From: Cyanobacteria bacterium UBA4641
GTDB lineage: Bacteria; Cyanobacteriota; Vampirovibrionia; Gastranaerophilales; Gastranaerophilaceae
DNA: 7,388 bases
Assembly (NCBI GenBank): GCA_002405805.1
Contig: DHMN01000049.1
Coordinates: 54,508-61,895, forward strand
Direction: 5' to 3'
The notes below the pieces were generated by a model. The model saw nothing but the letters and a program-made list of their open reading frames with translations, made no database searches and had not been told where the DNA came from. The translations under genes were made by a program, and so were the position numbers. This document shows positions 5,057 to 7,388 of the stretch, piece after piece. How positions within the stretch are numbered: position 1 is the stretch's first letter; each line of letters opens with the position of its first letter.

Positions 5057-6481
5057 ATGGATATTAATGAGGTTAAAGAAGTTTGGAACAAGGTCAAGGA
5101 TGAACTTGAAGTAGACCTGCCTGAACATATTTTTGGAACATGGATTACCCCACTGGAAGCCGTAGATTGCGAAAACAACACACTTGTTTTGCTCTCTCCA
5201 CACCAAATGGCTGTCGATATTTTGAAAAAAAGCTGGATGGATAAAATCAAAGAATCCGTTCGCAAAATTCTTGGGGAAGGTGCAACATTTTCACTAAGCT
5301 ACGACCCTGATTTGGCAGAAAAATACATCAAAGCTCGCAAAAAAGAATTATCAAAACAAATCGCAGGACAAACCGAAGAAGAGAAAAAAGCCGAAGATGC
5401 AAAACTTTCTTTAGCGCAAATGCAATCTAGTGCAAACCTCAATTTAAACTTAAAATTTGAAAATTTTGTAGTCGGCGACAATTCAAGATTTGCCTATAAT
5501 GCAGCATTTTCTGTTGCGAATAACCCATCAAAAAAATTCAATCCGCTATTTTTATATGGCGCATCAGGACTTGGAAAAACCCACCTTATGCAAGCAATCG
5601 GACATTATATAATATTTAACAAACCTGAATTAAAAGTCCGCTATATCAGAATGGAAGATTATTTCAACGAATGGATGAAATGTTTCCAATATAATGAAAC
5701 TCCAAACGGCAAAAAACGCCAAGGTTGTAACCAGTCATTGATGAGAAAATTCCATCAAAAATTCCAAAATGTGGATATTTTGTTGATGGATGATATTCAA
5801 TTTATCGAATCAAAAATGAAGACAATGGAAGACTTTTTCTCTACATTTGAAGCGCTTTACACTAATAATAAACAAATCGTAATCGCATCTGACAGACTTC
5901 CAAAAGACATACCAACCCTTGATAACAGACTTAGAACAAGGTTTGAAATGGGCTTGGTTGTGGACATTGTCCCACCTGATTTTGAAACAAGGTTTGAAAT
6001 TGTAAAAGCTTACGCAAAAGAACTTGAAGTCGAAGCTGACGATGACGTGTTTAGCTACATTGCAGATAATTTTGTAAACAATGTCAGAGAACTAAAAGGC
6101 GCATTTAATAAAGTCAGTGCTTATGCTGAATTTACAGGTGTTGGTGTAACATTAGAACTTGCCCAAAAAGCGCTGAATTGTGAAGTTCGTAAAAAAGATT
6201 TAACCATTGAAAAAATCGCAAAAACAGTGGCACAATATTTTGATATTACGGTAAAAGATTTGCAAAGCACTGCGCGCCAACAAAAAATCGCACAGGCAAG
6301 ACACTTGGCGGTATATTTGGCAAGAGAAATGCTCCAAATGAGCTATGAAAATATTGGCGAATATTTTTCTAAAAAACACACGACAATTATGTACTCTTGT
6401 GACCTTATTGAAGACAAATTGAAAACTGATATCGAATTGCCGCAAACTATTGATGATATAAAAACTTTACTAAAAAAATAA
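5057..6481 (+). CDS. dnaA: Chromosomal replication initiator DnaA
   Basis: AAA+ ATPase that binds DnaA boxes, melts the origin and loads the helicase. Domain I (about 1-85) has VWNKVKDEL and FGTWITPLEAV. A charged linker (about 86-130) follows. Domain III carries Walker A GASGLGKT (168-175), Walker B LLMDDIQF (242-249), sensor 1 IVIASDR (274-280), the arginine finger region LRTRF (Arg295) and sensor 2 VRELKG (Arg344). Domain IV has ARHLAVYLAREM (414-425) and IGEYFSKKHTTIMYSCD (433-449), resembling the cyanobacterial form. Two oddities: about 14 extra residues near 214-228, in the initiator-specific motif before Walker B, and FSKKH where most DnaA have F-GG-R/K-D-H, one residue shorter. At 474 residues it is of normal size. 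The start at 5057 has no Shine-Dalgarno, but domain I begins immediately and the next Met is residue 51. ruvA follows after 9 bases; dnaN is absent. Confidence 0.98.
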   Translation: MDINEVKEVWNKVKDELEVDLPEHIFGTWITPLEAVDCENNTLVLLSPHQMAVDILKKSWMDKIKESVRKILGEGATFSLSYDPDLAEKYIKARKKELSKQIAGQTEEEKKAEDAKLSLAQMQSSANLNLNLKFENFVVGDNSRFAYNAAFSVANNPSKKFNPLFLYGASGLGKTHLMQAIGHYIIFNKPELKVRYIRMEDYFNEWMKCFQYNETPNGKKRQGCNQSLMRKFHQKFQNVDILLMDDIQFIESKMKTMEDFFSTFEALYTNNKQIVIASDRLPKDIPTLDNRLRTRFEMGLVVDIVPPDFETRFEIVKAYAKELEVEADDDVFSYIADNFVNNVRELKGAFNKVSAYAEFTGVGVTLELAQKALNCEVRKKDLTIEKIAKTVAQYFDITVKDLQSTARQQKIAQARHLAVYLAREMLQMSYENIGEYFSKKHTTIMYSCDLIEDKLKTDIELPQTIDDIKTLLKK

Positions 6482-6490
6482 GAGGGGAAT

Positions 6491-7114
6491 ATGTACGATT
6501 ATATAAAAGGACAGTTTGCATACAAAGTTTCAAACAGCAAAGGATGCTTTGCAACAATCGAAACATCAAACGGTGTTGGCTATCTGTTAGAAATTATGGA
6601 TAGAGATTTTGCAATATTGCCTGAACTTTGCGAAACCCTAAAATTATATACCGTACTAATCCATAGAGAAGACAAAATGAGCCTTTGCGGATTTTTAAAA
6701 CGCGAAGACCGCGATATTTTTAACATCCTGACATCAGTTTCAGGCGTTGGAACAAAAATGGCAATTACATTGCTTAATTCGTTTGAAGTTTCTGATTTGG
6801 TAGGCTTTGTTTTGGACGAAAATTATAAAGAATTAACACGTGCTAAAGGTGTTGGCCCAAAACTTGCGCAAAAAATCATCCTTGAACTGAAAGATAAATT
6901 AACATCATACCAAGGGAACAACCCAATAAAACAGAGTAGCTGCACAACTTGCACAAACACTCAAAATGCCGAAGATGCTCAAATGGTATTGCTCTCACTT
7001 GGTTATACAAAAGAAGAAGTTTCAGGCGCAATAGGACAAGTTTTGGCAAAACTTCCACAAACCGCCACTGCCGAAGAAATCCTAAAAGATGCCCTAAAAA
7101 TCTTGTCTATATAA
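6491..7114 (+). CDS. ruvA: Holliday junction branch migration protein RuvA
   Basis: Binds four-way DNA junctions as a tetramer and recruits the RuvB motor for branch migration in recombinational repair and fork rescue. Domain I (1-65) is an OB fold starting MYDYIKGQF, with the acidic pin Glu60-Asp61 in HREDKMSLCGF. Domain II (about 70-138) has both helix-hairpin-helix motifs, VSGVGTKMA (83-91) and AKGVGPKLAQKIILEL (118-133). A flexible linker (about 139-158) contains CTTC (151-154), and domain III (about 160-207), the RuvB-binding part, includes LLSLGYTKEEV and AEEILKDALKIL. The 207 residues match the family. GAGGGG lies close before the start, 9 bases after dnaA, so the two are probably co-transcribed. 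ruvB and ruvC are not in the window. The stop codon lies at the foot of a hairpin (7112-7135). Confidence 0.97.
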   Translation: MYDYIKGQFAYKVSNSKGCFATIETSNGVGYLLEIMDRDFAILPELCETLKLYTVLIHREDKMSLCGFLKREDRDIFNILTSVSGVGTKMAITLLNSFEVSDLVGFVLDENYKELTRAKGVGPKLAQKIILELKDKLTSYQGNNPIKQSSCTTCTNTQNAEDAQMVLLSLGYTKEEVSGAIGQVLAKLPQTATAEEILKDALKILSI

Positions 7115-7135
7115 ACCTAGGACAAAGTAGGTTTA
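7112..7135 (+). terminator. Hairpin at the ruvA stop, possible weak terminator
   Basis: TAAACCTA (7112-7119) and TAGGTTTA (7128-7135) form a perfect 8-bp stem with an 8-base loop; the first three bases are the ruvA stop codon. The following CTTTACTAAG is a poor U-run, so termination would be weak. The right arm also belongs to the dispersed repeat at 7121-7154. Confidence 0.35.
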
Positions 7136-7154
7136 CTTTACTAAGCCGACAAAT
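7121..7154. repeat. Dispersed repeat, inverted copy of 92-128
   Basis: AGTAGGTTTACTTTACTAAG followed by CCGACAAAT matches the reverse complement of the left-edge repeat; TAAGCCGACAAAT (7142-7154) is identical over 13 bases to the complement of 92-104. It begins almost directly after ruvA. Confidence 0.6.
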
Positions 7155-7196
7155 AATATATGTCATTACAAAAACCGAACAACTATGGCAAAATGT

Positions 7197-7205
7197 CCCC
7201 CCCCC
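7197..7205. repeat. Homopolymer run of nine C
   Basis: Nine consecutive C in an otherwise AT-rich intergenic stretch, the longest G/C run seen in the window. Such runs are prone to slippage in replication and sequencing. No gene start lies near it inside the window. Confidence 0.9.
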
Positions 7206-7233
7206 TAAAAAGAATATGCCATTGCTAAAGCAT

Positions 7234-7271
7234 AGAAAATTTGTGTGAACGTTGTGTTCACATAATTTTCT
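7234..7271. repeat. Long hairpin downstream of ruvA
   Basis: Outer arms AGAAAATT (7234-7241) and AATTTTCT (7264-7271) and inner arms TGTGAAC (7244-7250) and GTTCACA (7256-7262) stack with one G-T pair and one bulged base around the loop GTTGT, giving about 16 pairs. It could be a bidirectional terminator (A-run left, T-run right, both within the stem) or the core of a repeat element. No gene lies between 7115 and the window end. Confidence 0.5.
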
Positions 7272-7308
7272 TGCTATTCAGAATCTCTTACTAAACAAAA
7301 AGGTCATG

Positions 7309-7388
7309 GTCACCCTGAACTGACTAGAATATGAGTTGAGGTGAAATCGAAACGTAATATTCTGTTCCTACTTGATGTTTCAGCATCT
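7309..7388. repeat. Repeat-derived right edge
   Basis: GTCACCCTGAACT (7309-7321) is the reverse complement of 72-84, and the window ends in GTTTCAGCATCT, identical to 5-16. Between them, AGAATAT (7326-7332) and ATATTCT (7357-7363) are inverted arms. The stretch looks like an arm of one palindromic repeat, about 55 unrelated bases, then the other arm. No reading frame of note is present. Confidence 0.5.

Noticed and set aside
6949..7248. Open frame of 99 codons on the plus strand overlapping ruvA
   Set aside because: It overlaps the RuvA domain III frame by more than half, its product is low in hydrophobic pattern and rich in Arg/Lys/Ser, and it runs through repeat DNA including the C9 run. 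It is a shadow frame.
7244..7262. TGTGAAC-GTTCACA palindrome as a CRP/FNR-like operator
   Set aside because: The half-sites resemble TGTGA/TCACA but the spacing and the outer complementary arms point to an RNA hairpin or repeat, and no gene start lies near in the window.

Overview
The window is AT-rich and gene-dense in the middle (about 312-7114), with seven protein genes between two non-coding edges made of short palindromic dispersed repeats. The genes suggest a bacterium of the cyanobacterial lineage, most likely a non-photosynthetic one (Vampirovibrionia/'Melainabacteria', e.g. Gastranaerophilales). The best clue is the C-terminal DNA-binding end of DnaA, which reads HTTIMYSCD, very close to the cyanobacterial HTTVMYSCDKI form. 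The SigF-like group 3 sigma factor next to a prepilin peptidase and the low GC fit this. The placement is inference from remembered family sequences, not a search result.

Layout. 1-311: no gene; four or five short hairpin repeats of the 'GTCATTCCGAA...TTCGGAAT' type. 312-2317, minus strand: gatC (amidotransferase subunit C) then pyrG (CTP synthase), separated by 119 bases holding a large imperfect inverted repeat. 2318-2445: divergent control region with two adjacent palindromes and candidate extended -10 promoters in both directions. 2446-4382, plus strand: a group 3 (SigB/SigF-like) sigma factor and, 26 bases on, a prepilin peptidase with extra membrane segments. 4383-4445: a strong bidirectional terminator. 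4439-4963, minus strand: a small cysteine-based (HCx5R) phosphatase. 4964-5056: AT-rich divergent promoter region. 5057-7114, plus strand: dnaA and ruvA, 9 bases apart. 7115-7388: no gene; hairpins, a run of nine C, and repeats, one an inverted copy of a repeat at the left edge.

How the genes relate. DnaA (replication initiation), RuvA (Holliday junction recognition), PyrG (CTP supply) and GatC (Asn-/Gln-tRNA maturation) are housekeeping. The sigma factor and prepilin peptidase look co-transcribed, suggesting a dedicated sigma factor tied to type IV pilus or pseudopilus assembly, in line with the known role of SigF in pilus expression in Synechocystis. The phosphatase has an intact P-loop but no recognisable substrate.

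No obviously new defence or mobile system is visible. The points most worth checking are a 14-residue insertion in the DnaA AAA+ domain, a one-residue deletion in the DnaA signature loop, a dnaA start with no Shine-Dalgarno sequence and a -10 box only six bases upstream, the stem-loop before pyrG, and the sigma-pilD pair. The same 12 bases lie at both ends of the window, so it may be a complete contig that stops in repeats.
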